22,311 nucleotides of DNA, from assembly GCA_934229335.1 (NCBI GenBank), contig CAKQDQ010000032.1, positions 1-22,311 of the forward strand. Direction: 5' to 3'. The stretch's first letter is position 1, and every line of letters begins with the position of its first letter. A program made the position numbers and the translations under genes. Source of the stretch: an uncultured Prevotella sp. Lineage in GTDB: Bacteria; Bacteroidota; Bacteroidia; Bacteroidales; Bacteroidaceae. Shown piece by piece: positions 10,468 through 18,385 of this stretch. The notes beneath the pieces were generated by a model. That model was not told where the DNA came from. It saw only the letters and a list, made by a program, of their open reading frames with translations, and searched no databases.

Positions 10468-11946
10468 ATGATAATTTCAGTACACAATGGGGTTACGCGT
10501 ATGCCTGAATGGCGTATGGCAAAACCTGTAGATTTTGAGTTAGACAATAACGAGCACATAGCCATAGTAGGTCCTAACGCCAGTGGCAAGTCTATGCTTG
10601 TCGACATCATAACAAGCACCCACCCTCTCCTTATGCAGAGTGTGAAATACGACTTCAGCCCTCATACCTCTACACTGACGTCTGATAACATTAAGTACAT
10701 CACTTTCCGTGATACATATGGTGGCGACAACGACCGTACATACTATCTTCAGCAGAGATGGAACCAAATGGAGATAGACGAGAACACGCCTACAGTCAAA
10801 AGTGTGTTAGAAGACGCTTACAATCATTCTGGTGCCGACACTCCAGAGCGTCGTGCTTTCAAGGAACACCTGTACGATATGTTTAACCTCAGGTTCTTAC
10901 TCGACAAGTACATCATACTATTGTCTTCTGGTGAACTGCGCAAGTTACAGCTGGCAAAAGTACTGATGACATCGCCACGTGTACTAATCATGGACAATCC
11001 ATTTATTGGTCTGGACAAGGAAACACGCCAACAACTGCGCGAGGTTCTTGAGACAATTAGTTCAGAGAGAGCTCTACAGATAGTGTTGGTACTGGCAAAA
11101 GACGAAGATATACCTAAATTCATAACCCACGTTGTACCTGTCCGCGACATGGTAGTATTGCCCAAAGTTACACGTGAGGAATACATGAAGACAGCACAAC
11201 TAAAGGCTGAGAGCTCTCTTACGGAGGACATAAGACAGGAAATATTAAATATGCCCTACCGTAACGACGAATATAACACCTACGAAGTTGTCAAGATGAA
11301 CAACGTTTCCATCCGTTACGGCAGCCGCACCATATTAGACAGCCTAAACTGGACCGTACACAACGGAGAGAAATGGGCTTTGTCTGGACAAAACGGTGCA
11401 GGAAAATCTACTCTGCTGAGTCTTGTCTGCGCTGACAATCCGCAAAGCTATGCCTGCGACATCGTATTGTTTGACCAACAACGCGGTCACGGTGAGAGCA
11501 TCTGGGACATTAAGAAGCATATAGGTTACGTATCACCCGAAATGCACAGAGCTTACAACCGTGATATGCCTGCTATACGTATCGTCGCTTCAGGTCTGAA
11601 GGACTCTGTGGGACTGTACGTAAAACCTACTGAGGCTGACTACGCCATTTGCCGCAAGTGGATGCATATCTTCGGCATTGCCGACATTGCCGAAAAGACG
11701 TTCCTAAAGCTGTCAAGCGGTGAACAGCGAATGGTGCTACTGGCAAGGGCATTCGTTAAAGACCCAGAATTACTCATTCTCGACGAGCCTCTGCACGGAT
11801 TAGACGCAGAAAGAGGCGAACTCGTGAAGGATATTATAAATACCTTCTGCCAGCGTAACAACAAGACGCTGATAATGGTAACACACTATAAGGAGAATTT
11901 GCCACCATGTATCACCGACAGTATCTATCTAAAAAGACACGTGTAA
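10468..11946 (+). CDS. ModF-like protein with two ABC ATPase domains
   Basis: A 492-residue cytoplasmic protein made of two fused ABC nucleotide-binding domains and no membrane segment, as in ModF/PhrA-type proteins. Domain 1 has Walker A GPNASGKS, signature LSSGELRKL and Walker B VLIMDNPF. Domain 2 has GQNGAGKS, signature LSSGEQRMVLLARAF and LLILDEPL. Domain 1 has asparagine where the catalytic glutamate would be, so its ATP site is probably slow or inactive, while domain 2 is canonical. The biological role of this family is poorly defined. The 87 bases after ruvC hold no other gene. Confidence 0.85.
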   Translation: MIISVHNGVTRMPEWRMAKPVDFELDNNEHIAIVGPNASGKSMLVDIITSTHPLLMQSVKYDFSPHTSTLTSDNIKYITFRDTYGGDNDRTYYLQQRWNQMEIDENTPTVKSVLEDAYNHSGADTPERRAFKEHLYDMFNLRFLLDKYIILLSSGELRKLQLAKVLMTSPRVLIMDNPFIGLDKETRQQLREVLETISSERALQIVLVLAKDEDIPKFITHVVPVRDMVVLPKVTREEYMKTAQLKAESSLTEDIRQEILNMPYRNDEYNTYEVVKMNNVSIRYGSRTILDSLNWTVHNGEKWALSGQNGAGKSTLLSLVCADNPQSYACDIVLFDQQRGHGESIWDIKKHIGYVSPEMHRAYNRDMPAIRIVASGLKDSVGLYVKPTEADYAICRKWMHIFGIADIAEKTFLKLSSGEQRMVLLARAFVKDPELLILDEPLHGLDAERGELVKDIINTFCQRNNKTLIMVTHYKENLPPCITDSIYLKRHV

Positions 11947-11985
11947 GTAATATATGGGTGGTTCTATAACAAAAAACTCAAGAAT

Positions 11986-13194
11986 ATGAAAACTCTAACA
12001 GCACTGCTTCTTGCCATAAGCTTAAACGCAATGGCAGAAACACCTGACACGCTAAAAACGGATACTGCAGAATCGGCAAAGCCAGTTTTTACCGTCATCA
12101 AGGAGAATCCTATTACCTCTATCAAGAATCAAAGCCGCTCTGGAACCTGTTGGGACTACTCTACCCTCGCGTTCTTCGAATCTGAAATACTGAAGAAAAC
12201 GGGCAAAGAATATGACTTAGCAGAAATGTTCGTGTGTAACAAAAACTATATGGACCGTGCGGTTCAGACCGTAAGACTACATGGCGACATGCAGTTTGAA
12301 CAGGGAGGCTCTGCTTACGATGTTCAATACATACTTAAAAACTACGGTATCTGCCCAGAAAGCGCAATGCCTCTACCTGGTCAGATGTATGGCGACACAC
12401 TTAACAACTTCTCTGAGTTCTTCATTGTTATGCCGTCATACGTCAAGACTTTAGCGACATCAAAGTTGCAGAAGCTGTCTCCTGCTTGGAGAGCAGGACT
12501 GCAAGGTATCATTGACGCCTACATTGGCAAGGTACCAGAGACATTTACCTACGAAGGCAAGTCGTATACTCCTAAGACTTTTGCCGCCAGTCTGGGCTTA
12601 AATTGGGATGACTATGTTTCTATTACCTCTTACGCCCACCACCCCTTCTGGACGGAGTTTCCTGTAGAGGTGCAAGACAACTGGCGACAGGGTATGTCGT
12701 GGAATGTGCCTATGGAGGACATTTCAAGAATCATAGACTATGCGTTAGAGAATGGATATACCATAGCCTGGGGAGGTGATGTCTCTGAAGATGGCTTCAC
12801 GCGAGATGGACTCGCCATACTTGTTGATGTCAAAAAGGCTCAAGACCTCAACGGATCTGACATGGCACACTGGCTGAAGCTCTCTGCGGGTGAGAAGAAA
12901 GAAAAAATACAGAAGTTGGGCGTTAACCTTGAAGAACTTACGCCCTCACAAGCAACAAGGCAGGAGGAGTTTGACAACTGGCAACTTACCGACGACCATG
13001 GCATGCAGATATACGGTATAGCAAAAGACCAAAAAGGTAGAGAATACTATATGGTAAAAAACTCATGGGGTAAAACGGGGGAATATAAAGGTATATGGTA
13101 CATGACAAAGAACTATGTCGTTGCCAAGACTATGGATTTTCTTGTTAATAAGAACGCCTTGCCTAAAGACATACGCAAGAAGCTGAATCTGTAG
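11986..13194 (+). CDS. secreted C1 family cysteine peptidase (bleomycin hydrolase / aminopeptidase C-like)
   Basis: Papain-fold peptidase of the C1B subfamily. The 402-residue protein starts with a signal peptide (MKTLTALLLAISLNAMA), unlike cytoplasmic PepC, so it probably acts in the periplasm. The catalytic set is complete: oxyanion Q49 and nucleophile C55 in KNQSRSGTCWDYS, H338 in DDHGMQIYG, and N359 in VKNSWG. The glutamine-cysteine spacing and the NSWG block are diagnostic. It ends in TAG at 13192-13194 followed by unrelated sequence and a terminator, which is evidence that the host reads TAG as stop. Confidence 0.92.
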   Translation: MKTLTALLLAISLNAMAETPDTLKTDTAESAKPVFTVIKENPITSIKNQSRSGTCWDYSTLAFFESEILKKTGKEYDLAEMFVCNKNYMDRAVQTVRLHGDMQFEQGGSAYDVQYILKNYGICPESAMPLPGQMYGDTLNNFSEFFIVMPSYVKTLATSKLQKLSPAWRAGLQGIIDAYIGKVPETFTYEGKSYTPKTFAASLGLNWDDYVSITSYAHHPFWTEFPVEVQDNWRQGMSWNVPMEDISRIIDYALENGYTIAWGGDVSEDGFTRDGLAILVDVKKAQDLNGSDMAHWLKLSAGEKKEKIQKLGVNLEELTPSQATRQEEFDNWQLTDDHGMQIYGIAKDQKGREYYMVKNSWGKTGEYKGIWYMTKNYVVAKTMDFLVNKNALPKDIRKKLNL

Positions 13195-13257
13195 CTTTTA
13201 TCGACTTCTTACTCCGACAAAGGAATTAGAAATTTACTTAATAAAGTATCGAACATT

Positions 13258-13303
13258 AAAAAAGAATGACACTATGCGCATAAGCGTAGTGTCATTCTTT
13301 TTT
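13258..13303. terminator. strong bidirectional intrinsic terminator
   Basis: A 20-bp stem (arms 13258-13277 and 13284-13303, one G-T wobble) with the 6-base loop GCATAA. It is A-rich on the left and followed by T's on the right, so it works for the peptidase gene on the plus strand and the aroC unit on the minus strand, which converge here. Confidence 0.9.
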
Positions 13304-13330
13304 TTATGTTAACGGCAGAGTCATACGACT

Positions 13331-13452
13331 AATACCTTATTGCATCGCGATTAATACCTTATCGCACCACGATTAATACCTTATCGTACCACGATTAATA
13401 CCTTATCGTAATACAATCACAGCCTTATCGCTCCACGATTTGGGTCTTATTG
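13331..13452. repeat. 22-bp tandem repeat, about 5-6 units
   Basis: The block AATACCTTATCG recurs with an exact 22-base period at 13331, 13353, 13375 and 13397, with degenerate units at about 13419 and 13441 (CTTATCG and CTTATTG). The spacer is close to CACGATT. The period is not a multiple of three and no ORF spans it. It fills the space between the terminator and the last gene of the aroC unit. The function is unknown; it could be a variable-number repeat or a protein-binding array. Confidence 0.8.
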
Positions 13453-13504
13453 TAAGCAACATTGTAAAACGCTGTGTATCAAGCACCTCTGCATCCGCTT
13501 ACAG

Positions 13505-13636
13505 TTACCAGTCTTCTACAGTCTCTTCAGAGTCAAACTTCTCGTCATAAACACTGACATTTTGCGTCCCTGAAGCCATCAATATATGCGTTGCCAAACG
13601 TACCACGCTAATACGTGGAGCTACATATTGTTTCAT
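13505..13636 (-). CDS. small Bacteroidales peptide of the 'MKxYxAPxIxVV' type
   Basis: A 43-residue product starting MKQYVAPRISVVRLATHILM and ending in an acidic stretch plus DW. Short proteins with a MKK/MKQ-Y-P-xIxVV start, a central LMASG and a Y-D-E region are common in Prevotella and relatives (family knowledge); their function is unknown. The ATG at 13636 is only 2 bases after the aroC stop, so it should be translated from the same transcript. A longer in-frame version starting at 13732 would overlap aroC and is less likely. Confidence 0.6.
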   Translation of the reverse strand: MKQYVAPRISVVRLATHILMASGTQNVSVYDEKFDSEETVEDW

Positions 13637-13638
13637 TT

Positions 13639-14751
13639 CTATATAGTTGAAGCTTTCATTCTTAAATAATGATCCAGTATCGTCATAGCCGCCATAGCCT
13701 CCACTATAGGCACAGCTCTTGGCAGAACGCACGGATCGTGACGTCCCTTGGCTTTTAACGTTATGCTGTTTCCGTGACAGTCTATTGTTGTCTGCTCACG
13801 CAACTGAGTAGCAACGGGCTTGAAGGCTACACGAAAATAAATGTCTTCACCATTAGATATGCCACCTTGTATGCCGCCGCTGTTATTTGTCAAAACACCA
13901 GCACGCTCCTTTCCGTCTACTATTGCAACCCCTCGCTCATTGCGCGGTAAAGACAGGTCAAACTGGTCATTTTGTTCTGAGCCCCTCATTTCTAAACATG
14001 AGAAACCGCAACCGTACTCAAAGCCTTTTACGGCATTTATCGACAGCATTGCCGAACCTAAATCCTGATGTAACTTTCCGAACTCTGGTTCACCTAAGCC
14101 TATAGGACATCCCTTTATAACGCAGGTTATAGTGCCGCCTATCGTGTCGCCGTCTGCCTTGACTTCCTTTATCAGGTTTTCCATCTCTACGGCTTTCTCT
14201 TTGTCGGGACACCTCACCGCATTGTCCTCTATGGTTGACAGGTCGTACTGTTTGTAATCTGATGATAAGGCTATACCTCCCACCTGTGATGTGTAAGCCT
14301 GCACTGATATGCCAAGCTTGCGCAGGGCTAACTTAGCTATAGCTCCTGCCACGCATCGTCCTATCGTGATTCGTGCAGACGAACGTCCACCACCACGATG
14401 GTCTCTTACCGAATATTTTTGAGAGTATGTGAAATCAGCATGTGAGGGCCTGAATACGTTGCGCATATTCTCATAATCCTGCGAATGTTGATTGGTGTTA
14501 CGAACAAGGAAACCTATAGGGCAACCTGTTGTGCGACCCTCAAAAATACCTGACAGGAACTCTACCTTATCTGGTTCGTTTCTGCTTGTCGTTATTTTAC
14601 TTTGACCAGGTCTTCGTCTGTTCATCTCTGACTGAACAAAGGCTTCGTCTATCTCTATGCCAGCTGGCACACCATCGATGACACCACCTACTGCGGCTCC
14701 ATGACTTTCGCCGAACGTCGTAACTGTATATATCTTCCCAAAAGTATTCAT
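13639..14751 (-). CDS. aroC: AroC, chorismate synthase
   Basis: Last step of the shikimate pathway: anti-1,4-elimination of EPSP to chorismate with reduced FMN. The 370-residue product has the family signatures [18 protein letters not shown] near the N-terminus, [10 protein letters not shown] in the middle and the C-terminal [17 protein letters not shown]. The length is normal for the monofunctional bacterial enzyme. It ends in TAG, another sign of standard-code use in this chromosome. It lies 14 bases downstream of slyD and directly before a small peptide gene. Confidence 0.97.
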   Translation of the reverse strand: MNTFGKIYTVTTFGESHGAAVGGVIDGVPAGIEIDEAFVQSEMNRRRPGQSKITTSRNEPDKVEFLSGIFEGRTTGCPIGFLVRNTNQHSQDYENMRNVFRPSHADFTYSQKYSVRDHRGGGRSSARITIGRCVAGAIAKLALRKLGISVQAYTSQVGGIALSSDYKQYDLSTIEDNAVRCPDKEKAVEMENLIKEVKADGDTIGGTITCVIKGCPIGLGEPEFGKLHQDLGSAMLSINAVKGFEYGCGFSCLEMRGSEQNDQFDLSLPRNERGVAIVDGKERAGVLTNNSGGIQGGISNGEDIYFRVAFKPVATQLREQTTIDCHGNSITLKAKGRHDPCVLPRAVPIVEAMAAMTILDHYLRMKASTI

Positions 14752-14765
14752 GAACTTCCCATTAC

Positions 14766-15362
14766 TTAGTTATTGCAACCGCCAGAACACTGCTCACCAC
14801 AGTCTCCACCGCAACATCCGCCTTCGTCACCACTACCATGGCAACCACCGTGACAACTGCCACAGCCACCGCCACAACCTCCAGAGAGGCTATTGATTAA
14901 CTTCTGTATCTCGTCCATCGTTGCCTCACGACACTCAAGGACTTTACCAACGAAGTTTAGGTCGCAACCAGCTAAAGGATGGTTAAGGTCTACCTTCACC
15001 TTCGTATCTGTTACGTCGAGCACCTGTCCCATGAAGCGAACACCATCCTCATTCTGAAGCGGAATGATAGCGTCTTTGTGTACACTCTGTGAGTCGAACT
15101 TGCCGTTTACCTCAAAGATGTGTTTGTCTAATTCTATTACTCGTTCGTCAACATACTCTCCGTATGCGTCACCTTTCTCTATAACGAAATCAAACTCCTG
15201 ACCTTTTTCAAGGTTTTCTATATTCTTTTCAAAACCAGGGATGGTTGTTCCGAACCCTGAGATAAAGACGAAAGGCTCTGAGGCTGGTGCCTCTTCTGTT
15301 AAATCACGTACACCGTCTTCTATGGTGTACAACTTATAAGTTATTGCGTAATACTTGTTCAT
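14766..15362 (-). CDS. slyD: SlyD-type FKBP peptidyl-prolyl cis-trans isomerase
   Basis: Folding helper that isomerises X-Pro bonds; SlyD relatives also store nickel through a Cys/His-rich tail. The 198-residue product has the FKBP core with SlyD-typical [20 protein letters not shown] and an insert-in-flap domain holding [20 protein letters not shown], followed by a C-terminal metal-binding tail from about residue 160 rich in GGC, CHGGCHG and CCGGDC. It is the first gene of the minus-strand unit, with a -7 type promoter 28-37 bases upstream of the ATG. Confidence 0.93.
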   Translation of the reverse strand: MNKYYAITYKLYTIEDGVRDLTEEAPASEPFVFISGFGTTIPGFEKNIENLEKGQEFDFVIEKGDAYGEYVDERVIELDKHIFEVNGKFDSQSVHKDAIIPLQNEDGVRFMGQVLDVTDTKVKVDLNHPLAGCDLNFVGKVLECREATMDEIQKLINSLSGGCGGGCGSCHGGCHGSGDEGGCCGGDCGEQCSGGCNN

Positions 15363-15389
15363 ATAATATTTTAATGACTGAATTATTAT

Positions 15390-15398
15390 GCAAATTTA
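15390..15398 (-). promoter_or_regulatory. Bacteroidales -7 promoter element for slyD-aroC
   Basis: The minus strand reads TAAATTTGC, matching TAnnTTTG, 28-37 bases before the slyD ATG. Confidence 0.55.
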
Positions 15399-15458
15399 GG
15401 CATTTTTTCCGAATTACGAGTATGTTAAACCAAAAACTTCTATCTTTTTCCTCGATTT

Positions 15459-15593
15459 ATGAGAAATTGGTTCTTACTTTGGGGCACCAGTCTCTCCCTC
15501 TGTGTTCTATTAGCAAAGATTGTTGCTACATTCTTTCCGCAAGAAGTCGTCAAATATATTATAAAACGCATTGGCGGAATTAGCAGGCTATAG
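15459..15593 (+). CDS. possible small membrane protein
   Basis: A 44-residue ORF starting MRNWFLLWGTSLSLCVLLAK, hydrophobic at the N-terminus and basic at the C-terminus (KYIIKRIGGISRL), so it could be a small anchored protein. It ends in TAG. If TAG were read through, the frame would stay open for 22 more residues to a TAA at 15660-15662. I do not recognise the family. It lies in the composition transition between the chromosome and the AT-rich array. A chance ORF cannot be excluded. Confidence 0.35.
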   Translation: MRNWFLLWGTSLSLCVLLAKIVATFFPQEVVKYIIKRIGGISRL

Positions 15594-15654
15594 AATTGTG
15601 ATGATTTAGGTGGCACACCTTTTGTATTGAAACAAATATCACAATTTTCTATAG
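15588..15654. repeat. imperfect inverted repeat at the edge of the AT-rich array
   Basis: CTATAGAATTGTGA (15588-15601) is the reverse complement of TCACAATTTTCTATAG (15639-15654) except for a 2-base insertion in the right arm. The arms enclose 37 bases. It sits where composition changes, so it could be a hairpin, a regulator site or a junction relic. There is no direct evidence for any of these. Confidence 0.5.
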
Positions 15655-15681
15655 TTCATTAAAGATGCAATTATAAAAACA

Positions 15682-16038
15682 ATGAAACCTATCATAGACC
15701 ATCTATTTAATTTAACGGTAAAAGTTTTACTTTTTATAGGTAAAACCTTTCATCTGTCATATAATGCGGTTAACGTTATAATCTGGTATATGTTGATACC
15801 TCTTCTTTGGACAGCAATACTCGACTATAAACTTCATTGTGTGATATTAACCCCAGCATGGCTATTACTCTGTAGCATAATTATGTTTTGGCAACGAAAG
15901 CAGTTAAATAGATTTTTTGATAAAGTTTTCAAACTGTCACAAGCATTCATTTCCTATTTTGGCGACTACTATAAATGGTCTGTCATAATATGCTTGTTAT
16001 TACCTATTGTTATAACTGTTTTTTTATTACTGATATAA
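15682..16038 (+). CDS. orphan small membrane protein, possible immunity-type
   Basis: A 118-residue protein with at least three hydrophobic segments (about residues 30-45, 52-68 and 100-118) and a charged stretch between them (QRKQLNRFFDK). The N-terminal part LSYNAVNVIIWYMLIPLLW recalls small integral membrane proteins found beside L,D-transpeptidase-like genes in Bacteroidales. It also resembles in layout the membrane gene at 19555, which follows such a gene in this window. Here no transpeptidase partner precedes it, so it may be a left-over partner of a lost cassette. It ends TAA, overlapping by one base the ATG of the remnant ORF at 16038. It contains no in-frame TAG. Confidence 0.65.
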   Translation: MKPIIDHLFNLTVKVLLFIGKTFHLSYNAVNVIIWYMLIPLLWTAILDYKLHCVILTPAWLLLCSIIMFWQRKQLNRFFDKVFKLSQAFISYFGDYYKWSVIICLLLPIVITVFLLLI

Positions 16039-16136
16039 TGACAATTGGGGCTAATAAATATTCAATAGGACTTGCACCACTAATATTTGGTAGTGCTGCT
16101 TATAATTATAATAATAATAATAATGAAAAAAAATAA
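16038..16136 (+). pseudogene. C-terminal remnant of a lost recoded effector
   Basis: A 32-residue reading frame containing SIGLAPLIFGSAAYNYNNNN and then EKK-stop. It matches the extreme C-terminus of the recoded protein at 16909 (SLGLAPLIGLTSFYNNNN, then STSK-stop). The rest of the homologous gene is absent: upstream is an unrelated membrane-protein gene with which it overlaps by one base (TAATG). This looks like a recombination joint that kept only the tail of a displaced large gene together with its downstream small gene. Its ATG may be fortuitous. Confidence 0.55.
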
Positions 16137-16509
16137 GAAAAAATCAGGTACTAGTAAAGATTCTCTGGATTTGTTTAAAGAATTTCGTGAGGAGCAGCAA
16201 AGGAATAGTTTTTTAGAAAAGTGTGGAAAACTTCAGCATCTTGATATAGATCCTGTGAAAGTATGGTTTGCAAATGCTAAGAAGGTTCCTATGGAAGATA
16301 AAATAACAAAGGAAAATAGGTTTTTTTATACTTATTGTAAATCAAAATATCCTGATATAGATGATATAGTATTAAGAAGAATGGTATGTAGAGCTATGCA
16401 TTGTGAAGTTTCATGTAGAGAAAGGGCTATGGAAGCTTTTACTGCTAGTAAATCACGGATTGATAAATTTGCTGAAGGAGTAGACTATATATCACCTTTT
16501 TCTGATTAA
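16123..16509 (+). CDS. orphan cytosolic small protein, immunity-like by position
   Basis: A 128-residue soluble protein starting MKKNKKKSGTSKDSLDLFKE. It is highly charged, with a central YCKSKYPDIDDIVLRRMVCR segment, and ends AEGVDYISPFSD. I do not recognise the family. The start at 16123 overlaps the last 14 bases of the effector remnant in another frame; a longer version from the TTG at 16087 would be a run of isoleucines and is unlikely. The gene lies between the remnant of an effector and a cassette-boundary hairpin, the same slot as the small genes at 18386 and 21617. It holds 3 glutamine codons (CAG, CAA), no in-frame TAG and a TAA stop. Confidence 0.65.
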   Translation: MKKNKKKSGTSKDSLDLFKEFREEQQRNSFLEKCGKLQHLDIDPVKVWFANAKKVPMEDKITKENRFFYTYCKSKYPDIDDIVLRRMVCRAMHCEVSCRERAMEAFTASKSRIDKFAEGVDYISPFSD

Positions 16510-16522
16510 TATCCAATTTAAT

Positions 16523-16560
16523 ATAAAAGTACAATCTAATACAAAGGATTGTACTTTTAT
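16523..16560. terminator. cassette-boundary hairpin, copy 1
   Basis: A perfect 14-bp inverted repeat, ATAAAAGTACAATC and GATTGTACTTTTAT, with a 10-base loop. The right arm supplies a short T-run, so it can act as an intrinsic terminator for the preceding small gene in either direction. Confidence 0.75.
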
Positions 16561-16749
16561 TGTATAAACAACAAATGATATATAACTATGAAACTACTTA
16601 CAACAATCAAATCAGTCTTAGGAGTATCTAATTCAAGTAATACACCTACAGACAAAAACAAAGCATATTCTATATATGCTTATGGTAGAATAAAAGCACC
16701 TTCTATTGAAGAAATACTTAATACTGAATATAAAAGAATATTATCTGAT
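16523..16749 (+). repeat. cassette-boundary repeat, copy A
   Basis: A 227-base block made of the hairpin, a short AT-rich spacer and most of the MKLL... short ORF. By eye it is about 90% identical to copy C (22065-22291, also 227 bases) with several synonymous differences, and its first ~150 bases match copy B (18788-18938). Confidence 0.85.
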
Positions 16750-16776
16750 ATAGAAACAAGAGCATCTTATGACTAA
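16588..16776 (+). CDS. repeated short ORF of the array, copy A (62 aa)
   Basis: A 62-residue product, MKLLTTIKSVLGVSNSSNTP..., then a segment like YAYGRIKAPSIEEILNTEYK. Comparison with the copy at 22130 shows at least four synonymous third-base changes alongside about three amino-acid changes, which argues that it is translated. The family is not recognised and no catalytic motif is seen; the C-terminal half is probably helical. It always follows the boundary hairpin by about 27 bases. It could be a conserved leader of cassettes or an N-terminal module awaiting fusion. Copy-specific C-terminus: IETRASYD. There is no glutamine at all, and the stop is TAA. Confidence 0.55.
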   Translation: MKLLTTIKSVLGVSNSSNTPTDKNKAYSIYAYGRIKAPSIEEILNTEYKRILSDIETRASYD

Positions 16777-16871
16777 ATTACACAAGTTATTTTTTCAACA
16801 TTACAATAATTATAATTTTAGTAATTTAAAAATAAAAAATTAATGATGAATGAATTTATAAAATAAAATAG

Positions 16872-16879
16872 TAACTTTG
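16872..16879 (+). promoter_or_regulatory. Bacteroidales -7 promoter element before the recoded HEMAH gene
   Basis: TAACTTTG matches TAnnTTTG exactly, 29 bases before the ATG of the recoded gene, in a 132-base AT-rich gap with no other gene. If functional, the recoded gene has its own host-type promoter. Confidence 0.55.
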
Positions 16880-16908
16880 CAAAAGAATAAATTAAAGATA
16901 TTAAAGCA

Positions 16909-18378
16909 ATGGTAACAAAAGATAGTGATAGCAATAATTATTCCTGGTATAACTATTCACCATAGTTTACTACAGGATTTGAATATGATGGTATTGGTAA
17001 TGAACCAATACAAAATGTTTTACTTCCTGGATTAACAGTACTTAGTTCTCCTGGAGTACGAGATAGTGTTCTTAAAAGAAAAGGAAAGCAATATCTGGAT
17101 AAAACAATATAGGATGAAACTACTCTAAGCAATGATAATACATAGGTAAATAATGTTGCTCATAGAAAATATAACACACATAATGATTATAAAGCAGTAA
17201 ATGGTGGAAAAAAACATGCTCAATGGGAAGATGAACATCGTAACCTTGCCTCTTGGAGTTATGCAGCCTCTACTCTACCATGGGTTGTAGCAGCAGCTCC
17301 ATTTGCATTAGGTGCAGGAGATGCAGCAGCAGGTACAGCATTAGGATAGGCAATGACTTCAACTCTGAGTCCATTAGCTTAGTTAATGCTTAGTAGTAGG
17401 TATATGCCTTATGTAAATGCAGGACTATCATCTATTTTTGCTGCTCATGGCTTAAATGATATAATGAACGGTAAATTTACACCATAGACAGCAATGGATA
17501 TAGCACCTTTAACATAGTTAGCAAAACCTATGTATAACGCAGGAAAATCATCCTATAATTTAGTAAACTCTTTAGATGAACTAAATAAGGCATCCTTAAC
17601 AGACTCTTCTGTTGGTTTATTTTCTGATCTTGAAGGAAAAACAAAGATTCCTATGTCTCTAAGAGCATAGGCTGCAAGAGACTATAGAAACTTTATATAT
17701 AGTAGGGATTATCAACGTAGACTTAGAGAAGCTGGTCTTGAAAAAAATTATGAGTACATAAAAGGTTATACTGATATGAAAACTAATGATGGTGATTTCC
17801 CCAATCATGTAGTAGAAATAATAAATGGAAAACCTGGTACCAGAGGACTTTCTAATACTGATCCTACATCACCTAAATTTGGAATTACATTAAAATATAG
17901 TCTTGACAATAAAACAGCACAATAGGTATTAAATCATGAAATGGCTCATTGGGCTACAAATAATCAAGAATCTTGGAATGGAGGGCCTATTGGTGATTTA
18001 ATGAAATATAATGAGGGTATTGTACCAACTATCTCATGGGAAGAAAAATTAGCAAAAATTCCAGGTAGTACTCCTATAAAGAAAATTACGGAAGAGGAAA
18101 ATTGGCATACTTATATAACAGATCCCCAAGAAATAAGGGCTGAGACAATTGCAACTATAATAGATGCAAGAAATAGAGGTATGACATTAGAGTAGTATGT
18201 AAATTCCTATCTGGATGAGGATGGCAAAATCATGGAATCTGCTCCAAGTAATCTTTAGAAATTAGGAGAAACATTTACTATAGAAAATCTAAGAAAATAT
18301 CTTGATAAGTCATTAGGTCTTGCACCATTAATAGGTCTTACATCATTTTATAATAATAATAATTCAACTTCAAAATAA
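16909..18378 (+). CDS. TAG-recoded effector with HExxH zinc-metallopeptidase domain
   Basis: Read with TAG as glutamine this is one 489-residue frame ending in TAA. In-frame TAGs are at codons 19, 68, 79, 147, 158, 193, 203, 254, 339, 429 and 450; no TAA or TGA interrupts it. Other glutamines are 7 CAA and no CAG. Standard-code reading would give an 18-residue peptide. Residues 130-200 form an Ala/Gly-rich hydrophobic region (LPWVVAAAPFALGAGDAAAG) that could insert in a membrane. The C-terminal domain has H343-E344-M345-A346-H347 in VLNHEMAHW, and 61 residues on DPQEIRAE (E408), a plausible third zinc ligand as in gluzincins. The tail SLGLAPLIGLTSFYNNNN is shared with the remnant at 16038. 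It is followed 7 bases later by a small TAG-free gene. A polymorphic toxin or a virion-delivered phage effector fits best; the target is unknown. Confidence 0.85.
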
Positions 18379-18385
18379 TAACATT

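Noticed and set aside
15287..15583. 98-residue plus-strand ORF
   Set aside because: Begins antisense to the start of slyD and covers its promoter; the 44-residue frame at 15459 is the better candidate in this stretch.
17941..18195. Stand-alone 84-residue gene starting at ATG 17941
   Set aside because: The ATG is the Met inside the HEMAH motif, and both ends are set by TAG codons of the longer recoded frame.
16909..18378. Reading this stretch as a decayed pseudogene
   Set aside because: Eleven interruptions are all TAG and none TAA or TGA, and the frame shows coherent protein features across every TAG, including a HExxH motif just after one.
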